Shown: in pieces, positions 55,887-64,000 of the stretch
Numbering within the stretch: position 1 is the stretch's first letter
How the letters are laid out: each line of letters opens with the position of its first letter
From: Isosphaera pallida ATCC 43644
GTDB lineage: Bacteria > Planctomycetota > Planctomycetia > Isosphaerales > Isosphaeraceae
Direction: 5' to 3'
DNA: 64,000 bases
NCBI RefSeq assembly: GCF_000186345.1
Contig: NC_014962.1
Coordinates: forward strand, 2,504,450 to 2,568,449
The notes under the pieces: model-generated
Database searches by the model: none
Told to the model about the DNA's origin: nothing
Seen by the model: only the letters and a program-made list of their open reading frames with translations
Made by a program: the position numbers and the translations under genes

Positions 55887-57917
55887 TTAGTCGTTGGGGT
55901 CGAGGGCGGGCGAGGGAGCCGCGCCGTGGTTGGAGAGGGAGATGGTTTGGGTTCCCCCGGGATCGCCGCGCAGTGGGATCGTCCAGATCACGCTGCGTGG
56001 CTGGCAGAAGCCTTGAGACTTCCGACAAAGGAATGTCGCTACCGAGAGCGTCACGGTCAAGGTTTCACCGGCAGCCAAGGGGGTCCGCAATGGCAAGTCG
56101 AGGGTGAAACGGTCCAAGGGCGGGCGCAGTTCCCCGCCGTTGGGGTCAAGAGCGGTCCCCAGAGCGTCGGATTGACCGGGGGTTTCGATCAGGTATTGAA
56201 TCGGGGTGTCCGGCCCGAATTGAAAGCCATTGGGCAATGTCAGTGCCACTTCCAATTTGTAGGCGTCGCCCGGTTTGACCAGGGTCTCCGGCAGCGTGAT
56301 CTTCTGGGCCAGCGGGAAACTCGGCTTGAACCGTTCCAGGGGTGGCGGAGTCAGGCCGTCGATGGTCAGCGTCTTGACTGCCAGCGTGGCGAGATCGACC
56401 ACCCGGATTTTGTGGTTGTTGGTGTCGGCCACATAAAGCTGGCCGCCTAGCACCGACAGCCCGCCGGGCTGATCAAACCGCGGAGGGTCATCGGTGTCGC
56501 CCCGGCGACGATCCCCTACCAAGGTGCGAATCGTCTTGGTCCGCGCCGAGAAGTCGATGACCTTGATCTTGTTGTTGTAGGTGTCGGCCACATAGAGCTT
56601 GCCGTTGGCATATTCGACCGCCAAACAGTGCTGCAACCGCGCTCGGGTCAGACCGCCCTCGACATCGCCGAAGTCGAACAACCCTTTGCCCAACAGGGTG
56701 CGAACCGCTCCGGTTTGGGGATCGAGCAGTCGGATCGAGGAGGTTTCCGAGTCGGCCACGAAGACGATCCGACCATCGGTCGTCAGACCGCTGGGCTGGG
56801 CGTAGGCGGCGCGGGGGGCCGGGCCATCGGTGATCTCCTCGATGCCCGAACCGGAAAAGACCACCGTGGCGTTCTGGTCAAAGTCGATCTTGTAGATTTG
56901 ATGGGTCCCGGCCATGGCTACCAGAAACTGATTCGTCTCGGGGATTTGCACCAGGTCCCACGGACTGTTCAGACCAAAACGCCGTGCTGGGCCACCCGGC
57001 AGGCCGGGATAAACCATCTCGCCGGTGCCTGCCACGGTGGTCACGCTCCGCGTGGTCAGGTCGATCGCCCGAATCGCGTGGTTCTCGGTGTCGGCCACAT
57101 AGAGACGGTTCCTCAGCGCGTCGAGCCGGATTCCCTGGGGCCGATTGAACGACGCGCGTTCATAAGCCCCGTCCCTCATACCAATTTTGCCGTTGCCCAC
57201 CACCGCCTTCAGTGACCCGTCCAGCCCAGCAATCACAATTCGGTTGTGGCCGGTGTCGGCGATGAAGAGCGAGTCGCCCGCTGCCACCACCTTACCCGGA
57301 TAGAGCAACGGCGTTTCCCGGTTGGCCGGCTTCTCGCTTTCGGGCGTGAACACCAGCGGCGTCTCGTTGAGTTCCCCCCGCGCTCGGTGAACGGCGATCA
57401 GCCGCGCGATGGCCTCGTCCAGGGTGCCGCGATGCCCCTCCCCCTTGAGCCTCAACACCTCGCGCCCCCGCGCATCCAGCAAAATCAGAGTCGGCCAGGT
57501 GTCGATCCCCAACGTCTTCCAAACCCGTTGGTTGCTATCCTGGGCCACCGGATGCTTGATCCGATATTCGGCCACCTTGCGCCGAACATTCTCGATGTCC
57601 CGCTCGGCGGGGAATTTGGGCGAATGAATCCCCAACACCACCAGTTGGTTGGGATACTTGTCCTCCAGATACTCCAAATCCGGAAGGATATGATGGCAGT
57701 TGATACAACAATACGTCCAGAAGTCCAGCAACACAATCTTGCCCCGCAGGTCACTCAGCTTGATGCGGTCGGCGGTGTTGATCCAGCCGTCCACCGAGTT
57801 AAGCGAGCTGGGTCCAGGCGCGACCTGGGCGTGGGCGTTGGGAAGCATCGTCCAGGCCATAAGCAGGCCCAGCCCAGCGGCAACGGACCAGCGGACGCGG
57901 GAGAGGAGCGGGGTCAT
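55887..57917 (-). CDS. NHLRC2-like thioredoxin/NHL-repeat protein, copy 2
   Basis: A 676-residue protein from the ATG at 57917 with GGAGG about ten bases upstream. Residues 1-30 are a cleavable-looking signal peptide ending in AHA. Domains match the neighbouring paralogue: thioredoxin-like with YCCINCH (Cys70, Cys71, Cys74), NHL blades (LFIADTGHNRIVI, LYVADTENHAIRA, LYVADTYNNKIKV, LYVADTNNHKIRV) and C-terminal CRKSQGFCQPRS. Because copy 2 is exported by a cleavable signal and copy 1 appears anchored, the two may act in the same compartment with different attachment. It is the first gene of the pair. Confidence 0.85.
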   Translation of the reverse strand: MTPLLSRVRWSVAAGLGLLMAWTMLPNAHAQVAPGPSSLNSVDGWINTADRIKLSDLRGKIVLLDFWTYCCINCHHILPDLEYLEDKYPNQLVVLGIHSPKFPAERDIENVRRKVAEYRIKHPVAQDSNQRVWKTLGIDTWPTLILLDARGREVLRLKGEGHRGTLDEAIARLIAVHRARGELNETPLVFTPESEKPANRETPLLYPGKVVAAGDSLFIADTGHNRIVIAGLDGSLKAVVGNGKIGMRDGAYERASFNRPQGIRLDALRNRLYVADTENHAIRAIDLTTRSVTTVAGTGEMVYPGLPGGPARRFGLNSPWDLVQIPETNQFLVAMAGTHQIYKIDFDQNATVVFSGSGIEEITDGPAPRAAYAQPSGLTTDGRIVFVADSETSSIRLLDPQTGAVRTLLGKGLFDFGDVEGGLTRARLQHCLAVEYANGKLYVADTYNNKIKVIDFSARTKTIRTLVGDRRRGDTDDPPRFDQPGGLSVLGGQLYVADTNNHKIRVVDLATLAVKTLTIDGLTPPPLERFKPSFPLAQKITLPETLVKPGDAYKLEVALTLPNGFQFGPDTPIQYLIETPGQSDALGTALDPNGGELRPPLDRFTLDLPLRTPLAAGETLTVTLSVATFLCRKSQGFCQPRSVIWTIPLRGDPGGTQTISLSNHGAAPSPALDPND

Positions 57918-58281
57918 CGGGTGCGGTCCTCCAAAGCGAAGTCGGAATCGAATCCAGGTGGGATTGGACGATCCAAGCGTCACAAACGAACAGGCGACGC
58001 GACCACACGCCAGGAATCGGCCTCCCCAAGGCCAGGGCAGCAGTCCGACCGCCTGAGTTTATGGTAGAAACCTGGTCGAGCCATGCCGCCGCGTCTGTGG
58101 TTGCTCGACGGCCTTATGACAGGGAGGGAGTTTTATCGGCGTCACGGCGATCGAGACCGCGCCGGGCTGATCGACGGAACCTAGGGATGGGCTTGACGCA
58201 ACCCCACTCCAACTGCGATAGGTCCAATCCGAGTAACGAACCCGACCACGCTCAAACCATCTTCTCCTCGGAACCCTCGGT
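57918..58281. other. Divergent intergenic region
   Basis: About 365 bases between the NHLRC2-like pair (minus) and a hypothetical gene (plus). No protein-like frame, no recognised promoter. Both flanking transcripts should start here. Confidence 0.4.
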
Positions 58282-58872
58282 ATGACCCGGCCCGACACGC
58301 TCGATCCCACCCGCGACCCGCCCATGTTGGTGGCGCTGGTTGACCCTGCTGGAGAATGGTTTCGGCAGCTCCGCGGACGCTTAGGACGCCCACCGCGTCC
58401 CTGGGAGCCGAGACGACGCTTTCGCCTAGCACGAGCTCATCCCGACCAATCGGGCACCGACTTCGTGGCGGCCATTCAACAGGTTCGCGGCCGTTTCGAT
58501 CCAATCCCGCCCGTGCTGGTTCTCGACGCCGGCCCCGACCCGGTCAAGGCGTTGGAAACACTGGAGTCTTGGAACGCGCCGAATGCCGCCGACGCGCTCG
58601 ACCAAACGGCGCCAGGTCCTTGCGTGCTGCTCGACCCTCGGCAACGTCCCGGACTGGCCGACCTCGCCCGCGAACTGGGGGCGACTTGGGTGGGGGTAGG
58701 GTTCGTGGCTCCCGAACGAGTCGCCCAGTTGATTCGATTTTGGGCCACGCGGGCGAGTTCGATGGACCGGACGATTCCCTTGGAACACAGCCGCGAAAGC
58801 GACTTGGGGGGGTTCGACCCACCCGACCTCGACCCGTCATTGGCCTGTGCGCTCGACTGGCCACCCCACTGA
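58282..58872 (+). CDS. Hypothetical protein
   Basis: A 196-residue protein, Pro/Asp/Arg-rich. The alternation of hydrophobic strands and helices (MLVALVDPAGEWFRQLRGRL, PVLVLDAGPDPVKALETLESW, ATWVGVGFVAPERVAQLIRFW) is reminiscent of a Rossmann-like or degenerate receiver fold, but no phospho-acceptor pattern is secure. There is no signal sequence. It precedes the Mrp gene on the same strand with a gap of about 110 bases, so co-transcription is possible. The ATG at 58282 has no clear ribosome site. No function is proposed. Confidence 0.55.
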   Translation: MTRPDTLDPTRDPPMLVALVDPAGEWFRQLRGRLGRPPRPWEPRRRFRLARAHPDQSGTDFVAAIQQVRGRFDPIPPVLVLDAGPDPVKALETLESWNAPNAADALDQTAPGPCVLLDPRQRPGLADLARELGATWVGVGFVAPERVAQLIRFWATRASSMDRTIPLEHSRESDLGGFDPPDLDPSLACALDWPPH

Positions 58873-58983
58873 GCATGCCAGCCCCTGGCCGCTCGGCTCG
58901 ATTCCGACCAAAATGATCAAGATGATGGAGAAACGCTCGAGTTTTCTCCTGGCTTGGATTGGCGTTTGAAGGGACCGCGCGTC

Positions 58984-60069
58984 ATGGCCACCGCCACGTT
59001 GACCGAACAGGATGTTTTGAAGGCACTCAAAGGAGTCAAAGACCCCGACCTGGGCCGCGACCTGGTCGATCTGGGGATGATCCGCGACGTCCAAATCGGC
59101 GCGGGGACTGTCGCGCTGGCGGTCAACCTGACGACGCCGGCCTGTCCCATGAAGGCCAAGATCGAAAGCGACGTGCGCGCCGCCCTGACCGCCAACCTCG
59201 GGGATCATTTGACCTATCACATCAAAATGACTGCCGAGGTGCGCGGCAAGGGAGTCCAGGAAAAAGGAGATATTCCGGGCGTCAAAAACGTCATCGCGGT
59301 CGGCTCGGGCAAGGGGGGAGTTGGCAAATCGACGATGGCCGCGGCGATCGCCTATGGCCTGTCTAATTATGGCTCGCGGGTCGGTCTGCTGGACGCTGAC
59401 ATCTACGGGCCGTCGATCCCCACGCTCGTTGGCGTCAAGGGACGGCCTTTCATCCGGGGCGATAAGGTCGAGCCGCTGGAGGCCGACGGCCTGAAACTCA
59501 TGTCGATCGGCTTCCTGATCGAGCCGGACCAGGCGGTGGTGGCCCGCGGGCCGATCATTCATCAATATGTCACCCAGTTTCTCCACCAGGTCAATTGGGG
59601 CGAACTCGACTATCTGGTGATCGACCTGCCGCCCGGCACCGGCGACGTGCCGCTGACGCTGGCCCAGGCGCTGCCGTTGACTGGCGCGGTCGTCGTCTGC
59701 ACCCCCCAGGAGGTCGCGCTGGCCGACGCGGTGCGGGCCGTCGCCATGTTCCGCAAGCTCAACGTTCCTCTGCTGGGCTTGGTCGAGAATATGAGCTATT
59801 ACGTGGAAAGCGACGGGAAACGGGTTTACCTCTTTGGACGCGAAGGCGCGCGCCGCAAGGCCGAGGAGCTCAGCGTCCCATTCCTCGGGGAAGTCCCTCT
59901 GCACATCAGTTTACGCGAGAAGGGGGACGAGGGGCGATTCCGCGAGGTTTTTGCCGAGGAGGCTCCGTCACGCGACCATTTGTTGCGGGTCGTGGAGCAA
60001 CTGGCCGCTCAGATCAGCATCCAGAACCATAAGAAACCCAAGCTGCCCAAGCTGGAGATTCTGGGTTGA
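58984..60069 (+). CDS. mrp: Mrp/ApbC-type Fe-S cluster carrier ATPase
   Basis: A 361-residue protein from the ATG at 58984 (AAGGGA nine bases upstream). Residues 1-90 form a MIP18/DUF59-type domain with TPACPMK. GSGKGGVGKST (107-117) is the deviant Walker A of the MinD/Mrp class. DADIYGPSIP, VIDLPPGTGDVPL and VENMSYY follow. Usual members then have a CXXC (after VENMS) that binds the 4Fe-4S cluster; here the segment reads YVESDGKRVYLFG with no Cys, so cluster binding is doubtful. It acts in the cytoplasm. The following glycosyltransferase gene overlaps its stop. Confidence 0.92.
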   Translation: MATATLTEQDVLKALKGVKDPDLGRDLVDLGMIRDVQIGAGTVALAVNLTTPACPMKAKIESDVRAALTANLGDHLTYHIKMTAEVRGKGVQEKGDIPGVKNVIAVGSGKGGVGKSTMAAAIAYGLSNYGSRVGLLDADIYGPSIPTLVGVKGRPFIRGDKVEPLEADGLKLMSIGFLIEPDQAVVARGPIIHQYVTQFLHQVNWGELDYLVIDLPPGTGDVPLTLAQALPLTGAVVVCTPQEVALADAVRAVAMFRKLNVPLLGLVENMSYYVESDGKRVYLFGREGARRKAEELSVPFLGEVPLHISLREKGDEGRFREVFAEEAPSRDHLLRVVEQLAAQISIQNHKKPKLPKLEILG

Positions 60070-61412
60070 ACGAACTGGCCCGAGGTCGGACGGCGGAAGT
60101 TACGAATGCGTCCCCTCGGGGGCCGGAACGGTTGCCGGTTCCCGAGGCGGACGACCCGACCTGGACCGCCTTTCGCAACCATTGGGCGGTCGCGGTGGCC
60201 GACGTCGGTTGGTTCACCACCGACCACCTTTTCCGCGAGGCCGCCGCGTTGGGGATTCCCGCGCTGTTGCTCACCTGCCTCGACTGGCGCAACGCCCTTA
60301 ATCGGGGTTACTCCCCCCGTCGTTTTCTGACCAGTCCCGTCGGTTGGGGACGCGGCGAGCAAACCCGCGCAGATGGTCCCGATGGTCCCTGGCGTCGGGA
60401 GCTGATCCTGCCGCCTGGCTGGATGAAACGGTTCCCCACCCTGGGGATGCGGCCGATTGCCTGGACCATCGGCGCTTGGAAGCGTCGGATCGCTCCTCAA
60501 CGACGTTTGGCTCTGGTGATCACCTATCCGCACTATTTGATCCTGCGCGACGCGCTGGGGTCGTTGGTGGCGGGGTTGGTTTACTACGGTGTGGATGATT
60601 ATCGACTCTACTGGCCGGGTGCGGCAGCGGCGCTTGAGGGTTTGGAACGGCGGGCGGTCGCCGAAAGCGACCTAGTGGCGGGTGCCTCAGCGGCGTTGGC
60701 GGAGCGTTTGGCCGGGTATTCGCCGTCGGAAGCCGATCGAGGGCGGGTCATCCATTTGCCTCATGGTCATCCGTCGCGGTGGGGTCAGGGTGAAGCGTCA
60801 GCCGGAGCGGCGGTTCCCAAAGCGTTGGCTGGATTACCGCGTCCCTGGATTGGTCTGGTGGGGACGTTGGGGGATCGGGTCGATTGGCCCCTATTGGAAC
60901 GTTTGGCCGACGAGTTCGCGGGCGGTTCGCTGATTCTCGTGGGACGGATCGACGACGACCACGCCTCGGCACCCTGGCGGGTCGCCCGTAGGCGGTTGCT
61001 GGCGCGGAGCAATGTGCATCCACTGGGCTGGCAGGAGCAATCTGAAGTGGCCGCGCTCAACGCCGCCTTCGATGTGGGACTGATTCCTTATCGGCTTGAC
61101 GATCCCTTCAACCAGGCGTGTTGTCCCACCAAGCTGCTGGATGGTCTGGGGTCGGGGCGTCCTCTGGTGGCCACTGCGCTTCCAGAGTGCCAACGTCACG
61201 CCGGCCTCATCGGCTTGGCCCGCGACGCCGAGGAGTTTATCGCGGAGGTTCGCCGAGCCCTGGAGGAAGATTCCCCCAAAGCGCGAGCCGCGCGTTTGGA
61301 GCGCGCGGCGGATTGGAGCTGCCGCCGTCAGTTGCTCCGTCTGTTAGGGGCCCTGGCCAAGCAAGTCGAGGCCAACCGCCCGACGCTGGCTGACGATCGC
61401 CTGGCGGGATAG
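60066..61412 (+). CDS. Glycosyltransferase, GT4-like
   Basis: A 448-residue protein read from a TTG at 60066 that overlaps the mrp stop codon; GGAG lies nine bases upstream. AVAVADVGWFTTDHLF, YYGVDDYRLYWPG, IHLPHGHP, PWIGLVGTLGDRVDW, SLILVGRIDD, VHPLGWQEQSEVAALNAAFDVGLIPYR and CCPTKLLDGLGSGRPLVATALP form the C-terminal Rossmann domain of the GT4/GT1 type, including a PTKLLDGLGSGRP motif analogous to the donor-binding ExFGxxxxE region. No signal sequence is visible. It probably sugars an envelope component. Coupling to mrp looks incidental. Confidence 0.8.
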   Translation: MNELARGRTAEVTNASPRGPERLPVPEADDPTWTAFRNHWAVAVADVGWFTTDHLFREAAALGIPALLLTCLDWRNALNRGYSPRRFLTSPVGWGRGEQTRADGPDGPWRRELILPPGWMKRFPTLGMRPIAWTIGAWKRRIAPQRRLALVITYPHYLILRDALGSLVAGLVYYGVDDYRLYWPGAAAALEGLERRAVAESDLVAGASAALAERLAGYSPSEADRGRVIHLPHGHPSRWGQGEASAGAAVPKALAGLPRPWIGLVGTLGDRVDWPLLERLADEFAGGSLILVGRIDDDHASAPWRVARRRLLARSNVHPLGWQEQSEVAALNAAFDVGLIPYRLDDPFNQACCPTKLLDGLGSGRPLVATALPECQRHAGLIGLARDAEEFIAEVRRALEEDSPKARAARLERAADWSCRRQLLRLLGALAKQVEANRPTLADDRLAG

Positions 61413-61520
61413 GATGACACGGAGTTGGGATCGGCTCGGTTTGGTCGGCTAATCGAGTTGACCGGGTGAGAACCTGCCGAAAACGTCCACAGCGCGTCCC
61501 CACACCAATGGAACACCCTC

Positions 61521-62210
61521 ATGGATTTCACCGCGAGAACACCTTATGATCTCAACTTCTATCTTTGGGGCTATCCGGTCCGGGTCAACCCGTTCTTCTG
61601 GATCATCATGGCCTGCATCGGCTTTCGCCCCGGCGATCTCCAATTTATGGCGATCTTCGCGTTGGGGGCATTTGTGTCAATCCTCCTGCACGAATTCGGG
61701 CACGGCCTGGTGGCGAAAGCGATGGGATGTCGGCCGGTGGGGATTTTGCTTTACGGCATGGGCGGTCTGTGCTATTACGAGCCACGGCGTCACCTGGCGC
61801 GTTGGGAAGAGATCGTGATCAGCCTGGCCGGTCCCTTCACCAACTTCGCCCTGTTCGGCCTGGTCTGGCTGATCTATCAGCCTCTGATTCCCTTCAAGGA
61901 AGCAACACCGCTTAATCTCATCCTTATTGACTTTTACAACGTGATGTTTTTCGTCAATGTGTTCTGGGGGATCATCAACCTGTTTCCGATTCTGCCGCTG
62001 GACGGCGGGCGGGTGATGTTCAACCTTTTGCGCTACGTCAACCCTCTCAAGGCGTTGGAGTGGGCGGCCCTGGTGTCGATTGGATTAGTGTTGATCCTGG
62101 GGATTCTCTACATCCAATCGTTTGGTCCCGGACCCAACCTCGTCCTCTTTGCCTTCCTGCTCTTCGCCAACGTGCAAACCTATCAGATGAGCCGCTCGCA
62201 ATATTCGTGA
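61521..62210 (+). CDS. Site-2 protease family (M50) membrane metalloprotease
   Basis: A 229-residue protein with about five hydrophobic segments. HEFGH (57-61, within SILLHEFGHGLVAKAMG) is the zinc motif in a membrane helix, and NLFPILPLDGGRV (about 158-170) provides the third ligand (Asp). This is the compact form of S2P-type rhomboid-neighbour proteases, without PDZ or CBS domains. It would cleave a membrane protein within the bilayer; the substrate is unknown. It lies about 110 bases after the glycosyltransferase. Confidence 0.92.
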   Translation: MDFTARTPYDLNFYLWGYPVRVNPFFWIIMACIGFRPGDLQFMAIFALGAFVSILLHEFGHGLVAKAMGCRPVGILLYGMGGLCYYEPRRHLARWEEIVISLAGPFTNFALFGLVWLIYQPLIPFKEATPLNLILIDFYNVMFFVNVFWGIINLFPILPLDGGRVMFNLLRYVNPLKALEWAALVSIGLVLILGILYIQSFGPGPNLVLFAFLLFANVQTYQMSRSQYS

Positions 62211-62321
62211 CAACGCGAGTTCTGACAAAGGAAAGGCAGGTGTCGGAAGGACGGAACACCTTGTGAGGCAAGTCAACCAGATCTCCATCATCGACCCTGC
62301 CCGCTTGATCTCCTCTCCTCT

Positions 62322-63509
62322 TTACTGAGCGGCTGAGAGTGAGCCTCCGGGACTGCCCCGAATTGCCACGCCGAAGGGCAGGGGGCGGGCGGCCACCGCG
62401 AACCCACGTTCGTGCAGGTGGTTGCGAACGGTTCGATACAAGGCGAACCCCCGGGGGTCCACCCAGATGGTCACCGCGGCGGTCCGTGGATCGTAAGCGC
62501 GGACTGCGCGGCCGAAGTCGCTGGCGGGATTGAGGGCGGTTTCCCAGGTCTCGCCCCTCAGTTCGGAAATCGGCACAGCCTCCCAGCCCAGCAAGGTGAA
62601 CTGGGTCACTCCCGCAAGGGAGTTCATCATGGGATTGGTGGACTTCGACTCCGGCTCAAGGCGGTAACGCAACTTGAACCAACCTATCGGACCCACTTCT
62701 GACTCGAAGGCACGGGGAACAGACATCCGACTCAAACACTGACGCGCGTCTTGCTTAAGCAGGTCAAGCAACGAGGTGAGTGGTAGAACGCTGATTCGAC
62801 CCTGAGCGATTTCCAAGTGTAGCTCCTCGCCCTGGGTGGGTTGTGCGAAGGGATTGCGGATCTCTAGTGGAATGGGTTGGGGGGCAGGAATCCGCGCTAA
62901 GGCCGCCGCGTCAAGCGTCAATTCGCGTTCCTGGCCCCGAAGCTGCTCCAAAATCATGTCCCCGCGACGCACCCGTGCGGTCCACTCTTGGACAACAACG
63001 TCCAAAGGGTCGGGTTGGGATGATGATCGGCTCTCGCTTGAGCTGCACCAATGATTCCAGAGCTTCAAGGCGGTTTGAGTCGCGCGATCGGTCCACTGGC
63101 GACGCTCCAATGTCAGACGTTTGGCGATTGCTTGAGATTCCTCCCAAGCGCGACGCATCCGTTCCCGATCCACCAAGTCGATCGCTTGGACTGATGTCAG
63201 CGCTTTAATTGTGTTGATTTCTAGTTCGGTTGGGTTGGTTGAAGTGAATTTGTGGGCCTTGAAACCGATCTCCTCCTGATCGCGCTGTGGTTCAAGGCCG
63301 GCTTGGTTGTCCATCCTCCAGGACGGGACGGTGACTGCTTCGGCAATCGTCGGGGAGGTGGTCTTGATGGGTTCCAACCAGAGAAGCCGCCAACCGATCC
63401 ATGAGAGGATCACCACGAGGAGGATTGTGGTGGCGATGCTAGCCAAAGGATGAGGTGAAGCTATTTTTACCTGTGAACGAGCAGGTTGAGTCTTGGGTTT
63501 GGGAACCAT
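62322..63509 (-). CDS. Membrane-anchored hypothetical protein
   Basis: A 395-residue protein; the ATG at 63509 is preferred because AGGAG stands seven bases upstream (an ATG at 63536 is also in frame). One membrane helix (residues about 22-45) is followed by a charged, probably coiled-coil region (RRAWEESQAIAKRLTLERRQWTDRATQTALKL, about 115-190) and a beta-rich C-terminal half (about 230-390). No enzyme motif is visible. The operon partner upstream on the same strand is cut by the window end. It may be an envelope scaffold, but this is a guess. Confidence 0.6.
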   Translation of the reverse strand: MVPKPKTQPARSQVKIASPHPLASIATTILLVVILSWIGWRLLWLEPIKTTSPTIAEAVTVPSWRMDNQAGLEPQRDQEEIGFKAHKFTSTNPTELEINTIKALTSVQAIDLVDRERMRRAWEESQAIAKRLTLERRQWTDRATQTALKLWNHWCSSSESRSSSQPDPLDVVVQEWTARVRRGDMILEQLRGQERELTLDAAALARIPAPQPIPLEIRNPFAQPTQGEELHLEIAQGRISVLPLTSLLDLLKQDARQCLSRMSVPRAFESEVGPIGWFKLRYRLEPESKSTNPMMNSLAGVTQFTLLGWEAVPISELRGETWETALNPASDFGRAVRAYDPRTAAVTIWVDPRGFALYRTVRNHLHERGFAVAARPLPFGVAIRGSPGGSLSAAQ

Positions 63510-63630
63510 CTCGGCGCTCCTCGAAATCGACGACATGACGCGGATCGGGTAGGATCATTTCGATCAAGACGACGATCGATGTATGCAGAGGCGAATCGAA
63601 GCGCTCTTGTCGCGCAAAACGTGGGCGGCC

Positions 63631-64000
63631 TCACCAGTCGCGGCGGGCAAAGGGCGGGTCGGGCGGAGCGACTCGAAGAGTGACGGGCCAAGCGAGTCCC
63701 GAGAGCGCGACTTTGCCGCGAATGAGCTGGTAAGTCTCATGGCCGTCGGCCTGCACCAGAATGGTCAGTTCGGGACGGAGAATCACTTCAGGGTCTTCGA
63801 CAAGCTGACTGACCCGCACCAGGTTTTGGAGATGATCGAGCCAGCGTGTGTCGGCGGTCGCCAGGGTCGCGCGGGTCAGGCGAAGACCACCGGGGTGAAC
63901 AATCATCCCCCTTTCTCCGCATGTGAGGGTTATCTCAAATGGCCGGACGACAAGACCTTGATTCGCTACCGCTTCCGGGTTCACCGCGTCTTCGGATGAC
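63631..64000 (-). CDS. C-terminal part of a hypothetical protein (cut by window edge)
   Basis: The minus-strand frame is open from 64000 to a stop at 63631 and gives 122 residues without a start inside the window. The visible part (GLVVRPFEITLTCGERGMIVHPGGLRL, LVEDPEVILRPELTILVQADGHETYQLIRGKV) has the beta-rich look of an envelope or membrane protein but no name can be given. It lies about 120 bases upstream of the membrane-anchored gene and is probably its operon partner. Confidence 0.55.
   Translation of the reverse strand, partial: SSEDAVNPEAVANQGLVVRPFEITLTCGERGMIVHPGGLRLTRATLATADTRWLDHLQNLVRVSQLVEDPEVILRPELTILVQADGHETYQLIRGKVALSGLAWPVTLRVAPPDPPFARRDW

Noticed and set aside
58837..59904. 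355-residue frame antisense to mrp
   Set aside because: The plus strand carries a complete Mrp ATPase with all motifs, so the antisense frame is not a gene.
62238..62261. AGGTGT/ACACCT hairpin after the site-2 protease gene
   Set aside because: A 6-bp stem without a T-run; too weak to call a terminator although the location between convergent genes is suitable.

Overview
This 64 kb window looks like a chromosomal segment of a planctomycete with high G+C content, probably an Isosphaera-like member of the Isosphaerales; the species-level guess is inference. The lineage hints are a secreted protein with an LExRxLM-type N-terminal motif (22824-24086), a Hanks-type Ser/Thr kinase with a private C-terminal domain, a sugar dehydrogenase fused to c-type haem motifs, two NHLRC2-like thioredoxin/NHL proteins in tandem, and many proline/arginine-rich orphan proteins. 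Shine-Dalgarno sites are visible for about half the genes, and GTG and TTG starts occur. No rRNA, CRISPR array, insertion sequence, integrase or prophage gene was found. One tRNA, tRNA-Ala(CGC), is present.

Layout. 1-4.7 kb: truncated hisI translationally coupled to a DsrE-like (SaoD-like) gene, miaA, a lipoprotein and a small radical-SAM activase-like protein. 4.8-12.3 kb, all on the minus strand: enolase, a zinc-ribbon membrane protein, phosphoglycerate mutase, a Tat-exported FAD oxidoreductase coupled to a THX-type ribosomal protein, an FKBP isomerase, a YbjQ protein and a cytochrome c. 12.4-20 kb: tRNA-Ala, a TerC-type membrane protein, an orphan, a gutted DNA adenine methylase relic, the redox repressor Rex, an APC permease, a HEAT-repeat protein and a zinc ribbon. 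20-31.5 kb: kinase, secreted CARDB-like protein, HNH protein, an OYE-type oxidoreductase, a polar amino-acid ABC transporter (binding protein and permease fused, plus ATPase), an HpnI-like glycosyltransferase and an orphan. 31.6-41.4 kb: Lon, a small orphan, a Tat-exported aldo/keto reductase, a CstA-type peptide/pyruvate transporter and the sugar dehydrogenase. 41.9-45 kb: mlaE-mlaF-mlaD lipid transport operon. 45-45.9 kb: a large palindromic repeat structure. 45.9-64 kb: TPR protein, metallophosphoesterase, lipoprotein, an HldE-like heptose kinase/nucleotidyltransferase whose start is separated from its body by a C10 tract, an AAA ATPase/TOPRIM-like gene pair, the two NHLRC2-like genes, an Mrp ATPase coupled to a glycosyltransferase, a site-2 protease and two envelope orphans, the last cut by the window end.

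How the genes fit together. Central glycolysis (eno, gpmA), redox sensing (rex) and nutrient uptake (glnQ system, cstA) sit beside envelope work (mlaEFD, hldE, glycosyltransferases, lipoproteins). Convergent gene pairs are often separated by hairpins.

The most interesting items are (i) the ATPase/TOPRIM-like pair at 51582-53545, a good candidate for an anti-phage module; (ii) the 44949-45868 inverted-repeat structure with G-rich arms and about 110-bp internal repeats; and (iii) the C10 tract at 49679-49688, which puts an ATG with a perfect Shine-Dalgarno out of frame with hldE and so suggests phase variation, slippage or a base-count error.
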